DNA of 64,000 nt from Bradyrhizobium liaoningense (GCF_018130825.1 NZ_JAFCJS010000002.1:310001-374000), one strand, 5' to 3'; shown: positions 25,809 to 35,613, numbered from the stretch's first letter. A program made the numbers and translations. Notes: a model not told the origin generated them from the letters alone.

Positions 25809-28354
25809 GCGGCAAGACGCGCGCGCGACCGTCCGGACTGAGCGAGGCAGAGGCAAAGGCGCGACTGGAAAAGGACGGCGCCAACGAGCTGCCGCGGCCC
25901 GAGCGGCGCAGCCCCTTGCGCATCGTCGTGGAGGTGCTGCGCGAGCCGATGCTCCTGCTGCTGCTTGGTGGTGGGCTGATCTACCTCGTGCTCGGCGATC
26001 TCAAGGAAGCGCTGATCCTGCTGGCCTTCGGTGCGATGTCCATCGTGATCACGGTGGTGCAGGAGACCCGGACCGAGCGCGTGCTGGACGCCCTGCGCGA
26101 CCTGACCAGCCCGCGTGCGCTCGTGGTGCGGGACGGTGCGCGCCGGCGAATTCCGGGCCGAGAGGTCGTGCGCGGCGATCTTCTCGTCCTCGGCGAAGGC
26201 GATCGGGTTCCCGCCGATGCCGCGCTCGTGGAGGCGCACGATCTGCAACTCGACGAATCCCTGCTCACCGGCGAGTCCGTGCCTGTCCGCAAGCAGGCTG
26301 CGGACATGATCGCGGCAGTCGATCACCGGCCCGGCGGCGAGGATCAGCCCTTCGTGTATTCCGGCTCGCTCGTCGTGCGCGGCGAGGGGCTGGCGCTGGT
26401 CGAGGCGACCGGCCCGCGCAGCGAGATCGGAAAGATCGGACTGTCGTTGCGCGGCTTGCAGGCCGAGCCGCCCCGGCTCCAGCAACAGACCGCAAGGCTG
26501 GTGCGGCTCTGCTTCCTCGGCGGCGCCGTGGTCAGCATGGCCGCCGTCGCACTCTATGGCGTCCTGCGCGGGGACTGGCTGCAGGCGCTGCTCGCAGGCA
26601 TCGCCATCGGTATGTCGATGCTTCCGGAAGAATTCGGCGTCGTGCTCACGGTCTTCATGGCGATGGGAGCGTGGCGGATCTCCCAAGCGCGCGTGCTGAC
26701 GCGGCGCGCCGCCGCCATCGAGGTTTTGGGGTCTGCGACCGTCCTGTGCACCGACAAGACCGGAACACTGACGCAGAATCGCATGTCCGTCGCCGAGCTG
26801 CGGCTGCCCGATGGGGCGCGGATGCGCCCAGCGGCCGGGGAAGATCGCGCCGGACCGGAATTCGCCGAGCTGGTGCGCTGCGGCGCCCTGGCGAGCTCTC
26901 CGGAACCGTTCGATCCGATGGAGAAGGCGCTGCACCAGTTCGCGCACGACGCCTTGCAGGAGGGCGATGCCATGGATGGCGAGCGGACGCTCGTGCGCAC
27001 CTACGGTCTGCGCCCCGAACTGCTGGCGATGACCCAGGTCTGGTGGACAGCCGGCCGGGCGGACCTCGTCGCATGCGCCAAGGGTGCGCCCGAGGCGGTT
27101 GCGCGGCTGTGCAGGCTGAACGATGCCAGCCAGGAGTCGGTGCGAGAGGCCGCCAGCGCGATGGCGAAGGACGGGCTTCGGGTGTTGGGCGTCGCCGTCG
27201 CCGTCTGCGACGACGCTTCGCTCCCGCAGTCACAGCAGGCGTTCGCGTTCCGCTTTGTCGGCCTGGTCGGGCTTGCAGATCCGCTGCGGCCCCATGTCCC
27301 GGAGGCGGTTCGCGAATGCCGTGCGGCCGGAATTCGCGTCGTCATGATCACGGGCGATTATCCAGCAACGGCCGTTGCCATTGCGAACCAGGCCGGCCTT
27401 GACGTCCAGGACGTCATGACCGGCGATCAGGTCAGGCTGGCGGATGATCCGGAGCTTGCACGGCGCGTCAGGCATGTCAGCGTGTTCGCGCGGGTCCTGC
27501 CGGAACAGAAGCTGCGCATCGTCCAGGCGATGAAGGCCAATGGCGAGATCGTGGCGATGACCGGCGATGGCGTCAATGACGCGCCATCGCTCAAGGCCGC
27601 CCACATCGGCATCGCGATGGGCGGGCGCGGGACCGACGTCGCCCGCGAGGCGTCGTCGATCGTCCTGCTTGACGACGATTTCGGCTCGATCGTGTCGGCC
27701 ATTCGCCTGGGGCGCCGCATCTATGACAATCTGCGCAAGGCGATGGCCTTCATCTTCGCGGTTCACGTCCCGATCGCCGGACTTGCGCTGCTGCCGCTGG
27801 TGTTCGGGCTGCCGCTGATCTTCAGTCCGGTGCACATCGCGTTTCTGGAGCTGATCATCGACCCCGTGTGCTCGCTGGTGTTCGAGGCGGAGCGCGACGA
27901 GCGCGATGCGATGACGCGGCCGCCGAGACGGGCCGATGCCGAGCTGTTCTCGTGGGCCCTGGTCGGCTGGAGCGTTCTCCAGGGCGCGCTCGCCTTCGCC
28001 CTCACCGCCACCATATTCGTCGGCGCGCTTCGCTCCGGCCTTGCCTCCGACGAGGCGAGGGCGCTGGCCTTCGTGACGCTCGTGGTCTGCTTCGTCGCGC
28101 TGGTCCTCGTCAACCGCTCCTTCAGTGCGTCGTTCGCGTCGGCATTCTTCCGGCCAAATCCCGCTCTGGCCTGGATCTTCGCGGCGGTCGCCGCCGTTCT
28201 CGCTGCAGCGCTGCTCTGGCCGCCGGCCTCCAGCCTGTTCCGCTTCGGTCCGCTGCATGCCGATGATCTGTTGATCACGCTCGGCGCGGGACTGCTGCTG
28301 CTGACGCTGCTCGAATTGCTGAAGCCGCTGTGGGCGCGGCGGTTGCGATTCTAG
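25805..28354 (+). CDS. Cation-transporting P-type ATPase (P2-like)
   Basis: An 849-residue ion pump. The phosphorylated aspartate is D317 in CTDKTGTLTQN. The actuator motif LTGESVPV lies near residue 155 and the hinge motif TGDGVNDAPSL near 585. An N-terminal cation-ATPase domain (LSEAEAKARLEKDGANELP) and six C-terminal helices place it with calcium/sodium/manganese-type P2 pumps rather than heavy-metal P1B pumps. There is no metal-binding CxxC. The helix-4 motif is LPEEFGVVLT instead of the IPEGL typical of SERCA, so the ion is uncertain. GTG 25805 overlaps the preceding small gene. Confidence 0.87.
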   Translation: MSGKTRARPSGLSEAEAKARLEKDGANELPRPERRSPLRIVVEVLREPMLLLLLGGGLIYLVLGDLKEALILLAFGAMSIVITVVQETRTERVLDALRDLTSPRALVVRDGARRRIPGREVVRGDLLVLGEGDRVPADAALVEAHDLQLDESLLTGESVPVRKQAADMIAAVDHRPGGEDQPFVYSGSLVVRGEGLALVEATGPRSEIGKIGLSLRGLQAEPPRLQQQTARLVRLCFLGGAVVSMAAVALYGVLRGDWLQALLAGIAIGMSMLPEEFGVVLTVFMAMGAWRISQARVLTRRAAAIEVLGSATVLCTDKTGTLTQNRMSVAELRLPDGARMRPAAGEDRAGPEFAELVRCGALASSPEPFDPMEKALHQFAHDALQEGDAMDGERTLVRTYGLRPELLAMTQVWWTAGRADLVACAKGAPEAVARLCRLNDASQESVREAASAMAKDGLRVLGVAVAVCDDASLPQSQQAFAFRFVGLVGLADPLRPHVPEAVRECRAAGIRVVMITGDYPATAVAIANQAGLDVQDVMTGDQVRLADDPELARRVRHVSVFARVLPEQKLRIVQAMKANGEIVAMTGDGVNDAPSLKAAHIGIAMGGRGTDVAREASSIVLLDDDFGSIVSAIRLGRRIYDNLRKAMAFIFAVHVPIAGLALLPLVFGLPLIFSPVHIAFLELIIDPVCSLVFEAERDERDAMTRPPRRADAELFSWALVGWSVLQGALAFALTATIFVGALRSGLASDEARALAFVTLVVCFVALVLVNRSFSASFASAFFRPNPALAWIFAAVAAVLAAALLWPPASSLFRFGPLHADDLLITLGAGLLLLTLLELLKPLWARRLRF

Positions 28355-28572
28355 GTCGCGGCGCTGCCGTATGATCGCGAAGAATGGCGATACATCATCG
28401 CCGTTGTCGGTCCGTAATTCATGCAGCTAACGGAAGACGCGAGCAAGACGGCGACGCTGTTTCATTAGAACAGATCCAATCTATATCGATTCCACAGCGC
28501 GAACGCCCAAAAATCTTTGATTGTGCATTCGGAGTGTTCGCATGGTCGTCCCCGTAAATTTGGGGACTGGGA

Positions 28573-30879
28573 ATGCTGGAATTTGTGTTTGACGCACGCG
28601 CAACGAAGCGCGGGCGCGTGTCGGTCTTGTGCGGTCTTCTCGCGCTTCCTCCCGCCATCGCCTTCGGCGGCAGCGCGCAAGCCCAAAGCGCGAGCGGAGC
28701 ATCGGATCTTCCGCCCGTCGTGGTCGAGCAAAGCCGCCCAAGCAAACGCCAGGTCACGGCGTCGCGCAGCTCGCGATCGGCGAGCGCCCAGCGCACCCGA
28801 TCTCGTGCGGCAGGACAGACGCCTCAGGCGGCTTCACAGTCGGCCGCCGCTGCAACGGAACGCGGTACGGATCCGGTGAGGGGTTTTGTACCTGTCGTCA
28901 GCTCGGCTGCGATGAAGTCCGACACGCCGATCCTCGAGACACCGCAATCCGTTTCCGTCGTCAGCCGCGATCAGCTCGATGCCCGCTCGGTGACGACGCT
29001 GGTCGAAGGCTTGCAGTATGTCGCGGGTCTTGCCATCCAGCCGGGCGGCAAGGACCCGCGCTACGACAACGTCTTCATCCGCGGCTTCGACAACAACGGC
29101 TACGGCGCCTATCGCGACGGACTTCGCGAGGTCGGCGATCCCAACTTCTTCTCGCTTTTCCGCAACGAGCCCTACGGTTTCGAGCGGATCGACGTCATCA
29201 AGGGACCGAGCTCGGTCATGTACGGGCAGGGCGCGCCTGGCGGCCTCGTCGATGTCATCAGCAAGCGGCCGACCGACAAGGCCTTCGGCGAGATCGTCGG
29301 GCAGTTCGGCAATTACGACCGCTATCAAGGCGCTTTCGATTTCGGCGGGCCCGCGACCAAGGACGGGACGCTGCTCTACCGCCTGACCGGCGTGTTCCGC
29401 GATTCCGACGCGCAGATCGCCAACTTCTCCAACTTCGTTAAGGACAACCGGACCTATATCGCGCCGGCCGTGACCTGGAAGCCGACCAACGACACGACGC
29501 TGACGATTCTCGCCGACTATACCCACGACCTGACCGGAAACGCCTTTCCGCTGTCGATGTTGCATGTGGCGGGTGGGAAGATCACAGGCGTCACCGCGGC
29601 ACCGCTGTTCCTCGGCGATCCCAGCTACAACAAGTTCGATCAGGAGCAGGAGCGCGTCGGCTACCTGTTCGAGCATCGCTTCAGCAACAATCTGATCTTC
29701 GAGTCGAAGACCCGCTACGGCCACAGCGAGCTCGACTATCGTTACCTGATGTTCACCGGAACGCCGCTCGACACTCTCACGGTGTTCGGGCGGCGCGCGG
29801 TTCGCACGGTGGAGCAGTCCGACTCTCTGTCGACCGACAACCACCTGATCAGCAAGTTCAGCATGGGGCCGCTTCAGCATACGGTGGTCTCCGGCATCGA
29901 CTATCTGACGCTCGACATGACCAACCGGACCTATTCCGGTGTCGCGCCCTCGCTCAGCCGGATCAATCCGGTCTACGACCAGACCATTGTCGTTCCGACG
30001 ACGCTGTTCGGTAACTCGTCGAACCAGGCGATCGATCAGGTCGGCGTCTACGTTCAGGACCAGATGAAGCTCCAGAACTGGATCTTCACGCTGGGCGGCC
30101 GGTACGACGCCTCCGAGCAGAAGACGTTTGCCCTGCTGACGAACAAGACCACCGACACCAGGGACACCGCCTTCAGCAAGCGATGCTCCGTCTCCTACGT
30201 GTTCGATTCCGGAGTGGCTCCCTATTACAGCTATTCGGAAGCGTTCCTGCCGACGCCAGGCACGGATTTCGCGGGCAGTCCGTTCAAGCCGACGACGGCA
30301 CAGCAGCACGAAGTCGGCGTGAAGTACCAGCCGTCGCGGACCCTGCTGATGACCGTGGCGCTGTTTGATTTGACGCGCCAGAACTCGCTCACGACCGACC
30401 CGGCACATCTCAACTTCAACACCCAGCTCGGCGAGGTCAATTCGCGCGGCGTCGAGTTCGAGGTGCTGGCGCAGATCGTGCCGGGGCTGAACCTGGTGGC
30501 GACCTATACCAATATGGACGTGAAGGTGACGCAAACCACCGTCGCCGCTGACCTCGGCAAGGTCCCGACGCTGGTGGCTCGCCAGCTCGCATCGGCCTAT
30601 GTCGACTATACGGTCCAGGGCGGCACATGGGATGGCTGGGGTCTTGGCGGCGGCGTTCGCTACAACGGGCCGACCTTTGCCGACACCACCAACACCATCG
30701 TCAACGCGGATTATGTCGTGTTCGATGCCGGCCTGCATTATCGCCAGCCGAAGGGGGTGAACCTGGCTCTGGACGTGAAGAACATCGCCGACCGCGTCAC
30801 CCTCGCTTGCACGACGAATGGTGGTTGCCAGTACACCAGCCCGCGCACCGTCACCGGTACGCTCAGCTATCGCTGGTAG
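28573..30879 (+). CDS. TonB-dependent siderophore receptor (FhuA/FoxA family)
   Basis: A 768-residue outer-membrane receptor. The signal peptide ends near SAQAQ (about residue 38). A Ser/Arg/Ala-rich linker follows, then the plug domain (about 115-225, with ETPQSVSVVSRDQL and VIKGPSSVMYGQGAPGG). A beta-barrel runs to a terminal aromatic (LSYRW). The plug motif KGPSS-MYG is typical of ferric-hydroxamate-type receptors. It is followed after 4 bases by a PepSY membrane protein, a common pairing in iron uptake. I did not find a convincing Irr or Fur box in the 218 bases upstream. Confidence 0.93.
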   Translation: MLEFVFDARATKRGRVSVLCGLLALPPAIAFGGSAQAQSASGASDLPPVVVEQSRPSKRQVTASRSSRSASAQRTRSRAAGQTPQAASQSAAAATERGTDPVRGFVPVVSSAAMKSDTPILETPQSVSVVSRDQLDARSVTTLVEGLQYVAGLAIQPGGKDPRYDNVFIRGFDNNGYGAYRDGLREVGDPNFFSLFRNEPYGFERIDVIKGPSSVMYGQGAPGGLVDVISKRPTDKAFGEIVGQFGNYDRYQGAFDFGGPATKDGTLLYRLTGVFRDSDAQIANFSNFVKDNRTYIAPAVTWKPTNDTTLTILADYTHDLTGNAFPLSMLHVAGGKITGVTAAPLFLGDPSYNKFDQEQERVGYLFEHRFSNNLIFESKTRYGHSELDYRYLMFTGTPLDTLTVFGRRAVRTVEQSDSLSTDNHLISKFSMGPLQHTVVSGIDYLTLDMTNRTYSGVAPSLSRINPVYDQTIVVPTTLFGNSSNQAIDQVGVYVQDQMKLQNWIFTLGGRYDASEQKTFALLTNKTTDTRDTAFSKRCSVSYVFDSGVAPYYSYSEAFLPTPGTDFAGSPFKPTTAQQHEVGVKYQPSRTLLMTVALFDLTRQNSLTTDPAHLNFNTQLGEVNSRGVEFEVLAQIVPGLNLVATYTNMDVKVTQTTVAADLGKVPTLVARQLASAYVDYTVQGGTWDGWGLGGGVRYNGPTFADTTNTIVNADYVVFDAGLHYRQPKGVNLALDVKNIADRVTLACTTNGGCQYTSPRTVTGTLSYRW

Positions 30880-30883
30880 ACGC

Positions 30884-32029
30884 ATGGTTCAGGCACGCAC
30901 GATCCGGCTCTGGTCCCGCATTCACACCTGGACGTCGCTGGTGTGCATGCTGTTCCTGCTGATGCTGTGCGTGACGGGGCTTCCGCTGGTCTTTCACGAC
31001 GAGATCGACGATCTGCTCGAGGACGAGATCGCGGCGCCCGCGATGCCGCAAGGAACGCCGCGTCTCTCGCTCGACCGGATGATCGCGGCGGCGCAGGCGC
31101 GCTTTCCCGGCCAGTTTGTCCTGCTTCTCAACCTCAAGCAGACCGAGCCGCTGGTGACTGTCGCGGTGTCTCCGACCGCTGTCCCGGCGCCCGGGAATTT
31201 CCATCGCCTGACTCTCGATGCGCGTACGGCCGAGGTGCTCGGAGAGGAGGCTCCGCATCAGGACGTCATGGACATCGTGTTGCGGATTCACAAGGACATG
31301 TTCGCAGGGCTCCCCGGCGAGCTCTTTCTCGGGGCGATGGGTCTTGTGTTCGTGATGTCGATCATATCCGGTGTGGTGGTCTATTGGCCGTTCATGCGGC
31401 GGCTGGATTTCGGCACGATCCGCCGGCGGACGTCGCCCCGCGTCAAATGGCTCGACACTCATAATCTCCTCGGCATCGTCACCGTGACCTGGACGATGGT
31501 GGTGGGCCTCACCGGCATGATCAACACGCTGGCGACGCCGCTGTTCGACCTGTGGCGGGCGCAGCTCATTCCCGTGTTGCTGGCGCCTCATCTGGGCAAG
31601 CCCGTGGCTCCGATCCCGTCGGTTCAAGCCGCGGTCGAACTCGTCCGTGCGAGATTTCCGGATCGCCTCGTCACCTCGGTGACGATGCCGACGTCGGCGC
31701 GCTTCGGCAGCCCGCAGCACCTCGTCGTCTGGACCAAGGGCGCGACGCCCTTCACGGCGCGCATGCTCCAGCCGATGCTGGTCGACGCCAATGACGGCAA
31801 GACGATCGTCGCGCCCGAAGTGCCATGGTATCTGAAGACGCTTCAGGTCTCGCGTCCGCTGCATTTCGGCGACTATGGCGGGCTTCCGCTGAAGATCGTC
31901 TGGGCGGTCCTGGACGTGATGACGATCATCGTCCTCGCCAGTGGAATCTATCTCTGGGCGGCGAGGAGAAGGTCGTCGGCCCGCCGCAAGCCGATCGACG
32001 CAGGCCGGACCGAAGCAGTCGGTGCCTAG
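30884..32029 (+). CDS. PepSY-associated transmembrane protein
   Basis: A 381-residue inner-membrane protein. The first helix is preceded by RLWSRIHTWTSLVCMLFLLML, with the conserved histidine of the PepSY_TM family. A PepSY-like periplasmic segment follows (about 60-130). Further helices include LVFVMSIISGVVVYWPFM, then a second periplasmic segment and a C-terminal helix. In other bacteria such proteins next to siderophore receptors are thought to reduce ferric siderophore in the periplasm. ATG 30884 is 4 bases after the receptor stop, so they form an operon. Confidence 0.85.
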   Translation: MVQARTIRLWSRIHTWTSLVCMLFLLMLCVTGLPLVFHDEIDDLLEDEIAAPAMPQGTPRLSLDRMIAAAQARFPGQFVLLLNLKQTEPLVTVAVSPTAVPAPGNFHRLTLDARTAEVLGEEAPHQDVMDIVLRIHKDMFAGLPGELFLGAMGLVFVMSIISGVVVYWPFMRRLDFGTIRRRTSPRVKWLDTHNLLGIVTVTWTMVVGLTGMINTLATPLFDLWRAQLIPVLLAPHLGKPVAPIPSVQAAVELVRARFPDRLVTSVTMPTSARFGSPQHLVVWTKGATPFTARMLQPMLVDANDGKTIVAPEVPWYLKTLQVSRPLHFGDYGGLPLKIVWAVLDVMTIIVLASGIYLWAARRRSSARRKPIDAGRTEAVGA

Positions 32030-32033
32030 TCCC

Positions 32034-32258
32034 ATGCTCCCTTCCGTTTCCAAGGCGGACGTTCCTAACCGGGTCCGGCACCATAGAAGTGCCTGGGATG
32101 TGTTCCGGGTGCCGCTCCTCGTCGGCTTGGTCTGCGCCGCGGGACTCGGTCTGGCGCTCGTTGGAGATGGGATCTGGGATGGCCTGTCGTGGCTGGCACT
32201 TTCGTTGCCGGTCGCGCTTGCGGTCTTCTACTGGCGCCGCGCAGGTCGCTCGCACTGA
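32034..32258 (+). CDS. Small membrane protein downstream of the siderophore receptor operon
   Basis: A 74-residue protein with two hydrophobic helices (about 28-46 and 50-66: LLVGLVCAAGLGLALVG and WLALSLPVALAVFYW). It follows the PepSY gene by 4 bases and is probably the third gene of the iron operon. A GTG at 32022 in frame would overlap the PepSY stop. No named family is recognised. Confidence 0.6.
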   Translation: MLPSVSKADVPNRVRHHRSAWDVFRVPLLVGLVCAAGLGLALVGDGIWDGLSWLALSLPVALAVFYWRRAGRSH

Positions 32259-32278
32259 CTGAACCGTCGAACGGGTTG

Positions 32279-32773
32279 CTACGGGTGCCGCTCTTCCGGG
32301 CCGCTGCCGACGTCATGCGTCTCGTCCCTGCCGCCGAGCATGCGGTGCAGCCAACGCTCGATGCGGCGGCCGATGGTGAGCAGCACGAAGGCCAGTGTCA
32401 GCGCGACGGCGACGATCTTCCATTGGCCGACGCCGCAGGCGATGCCGAGACAGGCGGCCAGGAAGGTGCAGGCGGCGCTGGTCAGGCCGCGGACGCGGAA
32501 CCTCTCGCTTTCGTGGACGATGACGCCGGCACCGAGGAAGCCGATGCCGGTGAGGATGCCCTGGATGACGCGGCTCGCCGCATCGGTGATCTTGCCGGCC
32601 TCGGCGAACTGCACGGCCAGCAATACGACGGTCGCGGTCGAGAGTCCGACGATGCCGAGCGTCTTCAGCCCGATCGGCTTGCCCTGCAGGTCGCGGTTGA
32701 GCCCGATCGCGCCGCCGGCGAGCGTCGCAACGCCGAGGCGCAGCAGCACATCGGGCCAATCAAGCTCGGTCAT
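32279..32773 (-). CDS. MgtC/SapB-family membrane protein
   Basis: A 164-residue protein with the family's N-terminal helices and signature GGAIGLNRDLQGKPIGLKT, then LTGIGFLGAGVIV. About five transmembrane segments are visible. It is the short MgtC form without the C-terminal ACT-like domain seen in Salmonella MgtC. Family members affect magnesium homeostasis or ATP synthase activity. The ATG overlaps the stop of the AhpD-like gene by four bases. Confidence 0.88.
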   Translation of the reverse strand: MTELDWPDVLLRLGVATLAGGAIGLNRDLQGKPIGLKTLGIVGLSTATVVLLAVQFAEAGKITDAASRVIQGILTGIGFLGAGVIVHESERFRVRGLTSAACTFLAACLGIACGVGQWKIVAVALTLAFVLLTIGRRIERWLHRMLGGRDETHDVGSGPEERHP

Positions 32774-33351
32774 TTTTTCGGCAGGCGTCCCATCAGATAG
32801 AATTCCTCGTTCGGCCGCATGCCCGTGAAATTCGCCAGCCGGTTCGACAGCGCGAAGAACGCGGAGATCGCGGCGATGTCCCAGATGTCGTCGTCGCTGA
32901 AGCCGTGCGGCTGGAGCGCGGCGAAATCCTCCTCCGAGACGCGCTGCGCATCGGCCGAGACCTTCATCGCGAAATCGAGCATCGCCTTCTGGCGCGGCGT
33001 GATGTCGGCCTTGCGGTAGTTCACCGCGACCTGGTCGGCGATCAGCGGATTCTTGGCGCGGATGCGCAGGATCGCGCCATGCGCGATCACGCAATACTGG
33101 CACTGGTTGGCGGCCGAGGTCGCCACCACGATCATCTCGCGCTCGGCTTTGGTCAGGCCGCCGTCCTTCTCCATCAGCGCGTCGTGATAGGCGAAGAACG
33201 CGCGGAACTCGTCAGGGCGATAGGCCAAAGTGAGGAACACGTTCGGCACGAAGCCGCTCTTCTCCTGCACGGCGAGGAGACGGGTGCGGATGTCCTCGGG
33301 AAGCGTGTCGAGAGCGGGAGCGGGGAAGCGTTGCGCTGCGGTTTTTGTCAT
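32770..33351 (-). CDS. AhpD-like peroxidase-related protein (carboxymuconolactone decarboxylase family)
   Basis: A 193-residue helical protein with the thiol motif NQCQYCVIAHG (CxxC plus His), the AhpD active site used for alkyl hydroperoxide reduction. PEFVPNVFLTLA-like segments fit the uncharacterised peroxidase-related subfamily. ATG 33351 is used; an ATG two codons upstream (33357) is equally possible. It is coupled by a four-base overlap to the MgtC-like gene. An antioxidant role is inferred from the motif. Confidence 0.82.
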   Translation of the reverse strand: MTKTAAQRFPAPALDTLPEDIRTRLLAVQEKSGFVPNVFLTLAYRPDEFRAFFAYHDALMEKDGGLTKAEREMIVVATSAANQCQYCVIAHGAILRIRAKNPLIADQVAVNYRKADITPRQKAMLDFAMKVSADAQRVSEEDFAALQPHGFSDDDIWDIAAISAFFALSNRLANFTGMRPNEEFYLMGRLPKK

Positions 33352-33446
33352 GTGCATGGATTCCGGCTGGGGGCCGGCCACCATAGTCGATGCGGGCGGC
33401 GGCCTCAACGTGCCGCGGTATGCCAGGGGCGGGCGCCACACACTCG

Positions 33447-33551
33447 CGTCATCGCCCGATTTAATCGGGCGATCCAGTATTCCAGAGGCGTTAGTGATCG
33501 AGCAGAGAGGCTGCGGCGTACTGGATGCCCCGGTCAAGCCGGGGCATGACA
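33447..33551. repeat. Compound palindromic repeat, family A, copy 3
   Basis: The same two-hairpin unit as copies 1 and 2, in reverse order on this strand: ATCGCCCGAT..ATCGGGCGATCCAGTATTCC first, then GCGTACTGGATGCCCCGG..CCGGGGCATGACA. It lies in the 225-base gap between the AhpD-like gene and the HerA-like gene, both minus-strand. Confidence 0.8.
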
Positions 33552-33576
33552 GTGTGCTTGGAGCGCGAGCGTTGCC

Positions 33577-35337
33577 TTACCGCAGCGGCTTCTTCAGCAG
33601 CGAGAAGCGGTCGGGATCGAGCCCCATCGACGGCTGCAGCATCGGGGCTTCGAGGCTGGACATCGTCTTCGTGGGCGGAGCCGAGAACACCGGATCGTTC
33701 GGAGAGGAATCGCGCTGCGAGGTGGCGCCGCGCCAGCGTTCGAGCACGGCGCTGACGAAATGCATGTCGTGACCGGCGGTGACCGACGGTACGCTGCTGA
33801 TGGTGGCTTCGCCGCGCGGCAATTGGTGCGGCGGCACCTCCTTGAAGCGCAACCGGGTCGGCAACGCGACGCCTTCACCGAACGCCAGCACCTCGCGGGT
33901 GCCGAGCGAGGGCACGAAGGACAAGAGGTTCGCGGCCGCGTCCGATACCGCGGCGCGCAGCAGCGCCTGGTCGCGGTCGTTGGCAAGACGCATCGTGAAC
34001 AGCGTGTTGCACTGGGAGATGATGGTGGCGTCGAGCTCGGCCGGACGCTGGGTGATCAGCCCGAGATAGACGCCGTATTTGCGGCCTTCCTTGGCGATGC
34101 GCGACACCGCCTTGCGGGTCGGGCCGAAGCCGATATTGCGGTCGGCTGAGGCGTAGCGGTGCGCTTCCTCGCAGACGAACAGCAGCGGCGAGACGCCGTC
34201 GCTCCACAGGCCGAAATCGAAGGCCATGCGGCACAGCACCGAGACGACGGAATCGATGACTTCGGCCGGGAAGCCGGCGAGCTGCATCACCGTCATCGGC
34301 TTGCCGTTCGCCGGCAGGCGGAACAGATGGCTGATCACCTCGGCCATGGTGTCGCCGCCGACATTGGCGTTGTCGAACATGAAGGCGTAGCGCGGGTCGT
34401 TGCGCACCGCTTCGATGCGCGAGATCAGCTTGTGATAGATGATGCGCGAAGAGCGGTTCTCCAGCTTGCCCATGCGCTCGTCGATCAGCGACAACAGGTC
34501 GACGAGGCGATACGGCACCGGCGTGTCGACGGTGTAGCCGACCTGCTTGGGATCGATGCGCTTCAGACCGATGCGGTCGGCGTTCTGGTACTGGGTATAG
34601 ACGCCCTTGGCGAGCGGGATCACCTCGGCGAGGATATCGAGCTCCTCCGGCACGCCGGGGCGGCCCGCGAACAGCACGTCGACGATTTCCTCGAAGTTGA
34701 ACAGCCAGAACGGCAGCTTCAGGTTCCGCGGGTTCAGCACGAGCGCGCGGTCGCCGAAGCAGCGGCCGTATTCGTTGTGGACGTCGAGCAGGAAGATGCG
34801 CAGGTTCGGCCGCGCCTTCAGGATCTCGTTGAGCAGCAGCGAAACGCCGGTCGATTTGCCGACGCCGGTCGAACCCAGCACGGCAAAATGCTTGGACAGC
34901 ATTTCCTCGACGTCGACATAGGCGACGACGGAGCGGTCCTGCTGCAGGAAGCCGACGTTGATCTGGTCCGATCCGGTCGGCGCGTAGATCGTGCGCAGCT
35001 CCTGGCTCGTGATCAGTTCGACCGCATCGCCGATGGTCGGATAATTGGTGACGCCGCGCTGGAATTTGGCCTTGTCGGCGGCGTTCAGGATCTCGCCGAG
35101 CAGGTCGACCGAGGCGATGGCGATGTAATTGTCCGTGCTCGACAAATTCTCGCAGGAGACTTCGGTGATCATCGCGACGATGACCGAACTGGCGCAGCGA
35201 ATGCTGACGAAGCGGCCGACGGTGGCCCGAACCTCCGAGATCGGCATCTGGCTGGTCGCCAAAAGCCCGACCCGGGCGAGCGATCCACGTACCGAAATCA
35301 CGCGTCCAAAGGATGTCACGATGAATGAACCCGGCAA
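33577..35337 (-). CDS. HerA-like ATPase (DUF87)
   Basis: A 586-residue FtsK/HerA-superfamily ATPase. An N-terminal HAS-barrel-like region (about 1-145) precedes Walker A GSTGVGKST (155-163). A Walker B-like LLFVCEEAHRY sits in the middle of the DUF87 domain, followed by GLITQRPAELDATIISQCNT. Relatives act as DNA pumps with the NurA nuclease or in phage defence; no NurA or Sir2 gene is adjacent, so this looks like the stand-alone bacterial type. The start is uncertain: TTG at 35337, or GTG at 35319, which gives an N-terminus VTSFGRVISV. Confidence 0.85.
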   Translation of the reverse strand: MPGSFIVTSFGRVISVRGSLARVGLLATSQMPISEVRATVGRFVSIRCASSVIVAMITEVSCENLSSTDNYIAIASVDLLGEILNAADKAKFQRGVTNYPTIGDAVELITSQELRTIYAPTGSDQINVGFLQQDRSVVAYVDVEEMLSKHFAVLGSTGVGKSTGVSLLLNEILKARPNLRIFLLDVHNEYGRCFGDRALVLNPRNLKLPFWLFNFEEIVDVLFAGRPGVPEELDILAEVIPLAKGVYTQYQNADRIGLKRIDPKQVGYTVDTPVPYRLVDLLSLIDERMGKLENRSSRIIYHKLISRIEAVRNDPRYAFMFDNANVGGDTMAEVISHLFRLPANGKPMTVMQLAGFPAEVIDSVVSVLCRMAFDFGLWSDGVSPLLFVCEEAHRYASADRNIGFGPTRKAVSRIAKEGRKYGVYLGLITQRPAELDATIISQCNTLFTMRLANDRDQALLRAAVSDAAANLLSFVPSLGTREVLAFGEGVALPTRLRFKEVPPHQLPRGEATISSVPSVTAGHDMHFVSAVLERWRGATSQRDSSPNDPVFSAPPTKTMSSLEAPMLQPSMGLDPDRFSLLKKPLR

Positions 35338-35613
35338 GAGCGAGGAATTTGTTCCAGACTATGCGTGGCCGTCGCTGGACAAACGGTTAAACGCCGGGCG
35401 CGCCCGCTCCGTTAAATCCGCGGTAATTCGGTCGCAAGCTTTGTCGCAAATGCAAATTTTGGGGTCGAAACGCCAGGAAAATACTGCATTTCGAGGCCGG
35501 GGATGGGCGAGGCGGTCTTAAGGAAGATTTTACCATCCGGGCAGGCTGACGTCCGTCGGGAGGACCCACGCGAGCAGCCGGGGCCATTCGCAAGGGGCGC
35601 CGCGGTTCATTTG

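Noticed and set aside
28440..28572. Possible iron-responsive (Irr/Fur) box before the TonB receptor
   Set aside because: TTAGAACAGATCCAATCTATA is AT-rich but does not form a convincing match to either consensus.
28834..30885. Minus-strand open frame of 683 codons opposite the TonB receptor
   Set aside because: No signal peptide, domain or ribosome site; the receptor on the plus strand is unmistakable.
33577..35337. HerA-like ATPase as part of a phage-defence island
   Set aside because: No NurA, Sir2 or other defence gene is adjacent and neighbours are housekeeping-like, so a defence role is not supported here.
35321..35521. Plus-strand frame of 66 codons starting at ATG 35321
   Set aside because: It overlaps the start of the HerA-like gene, has no ribosome site and a shadow-like basic composition.
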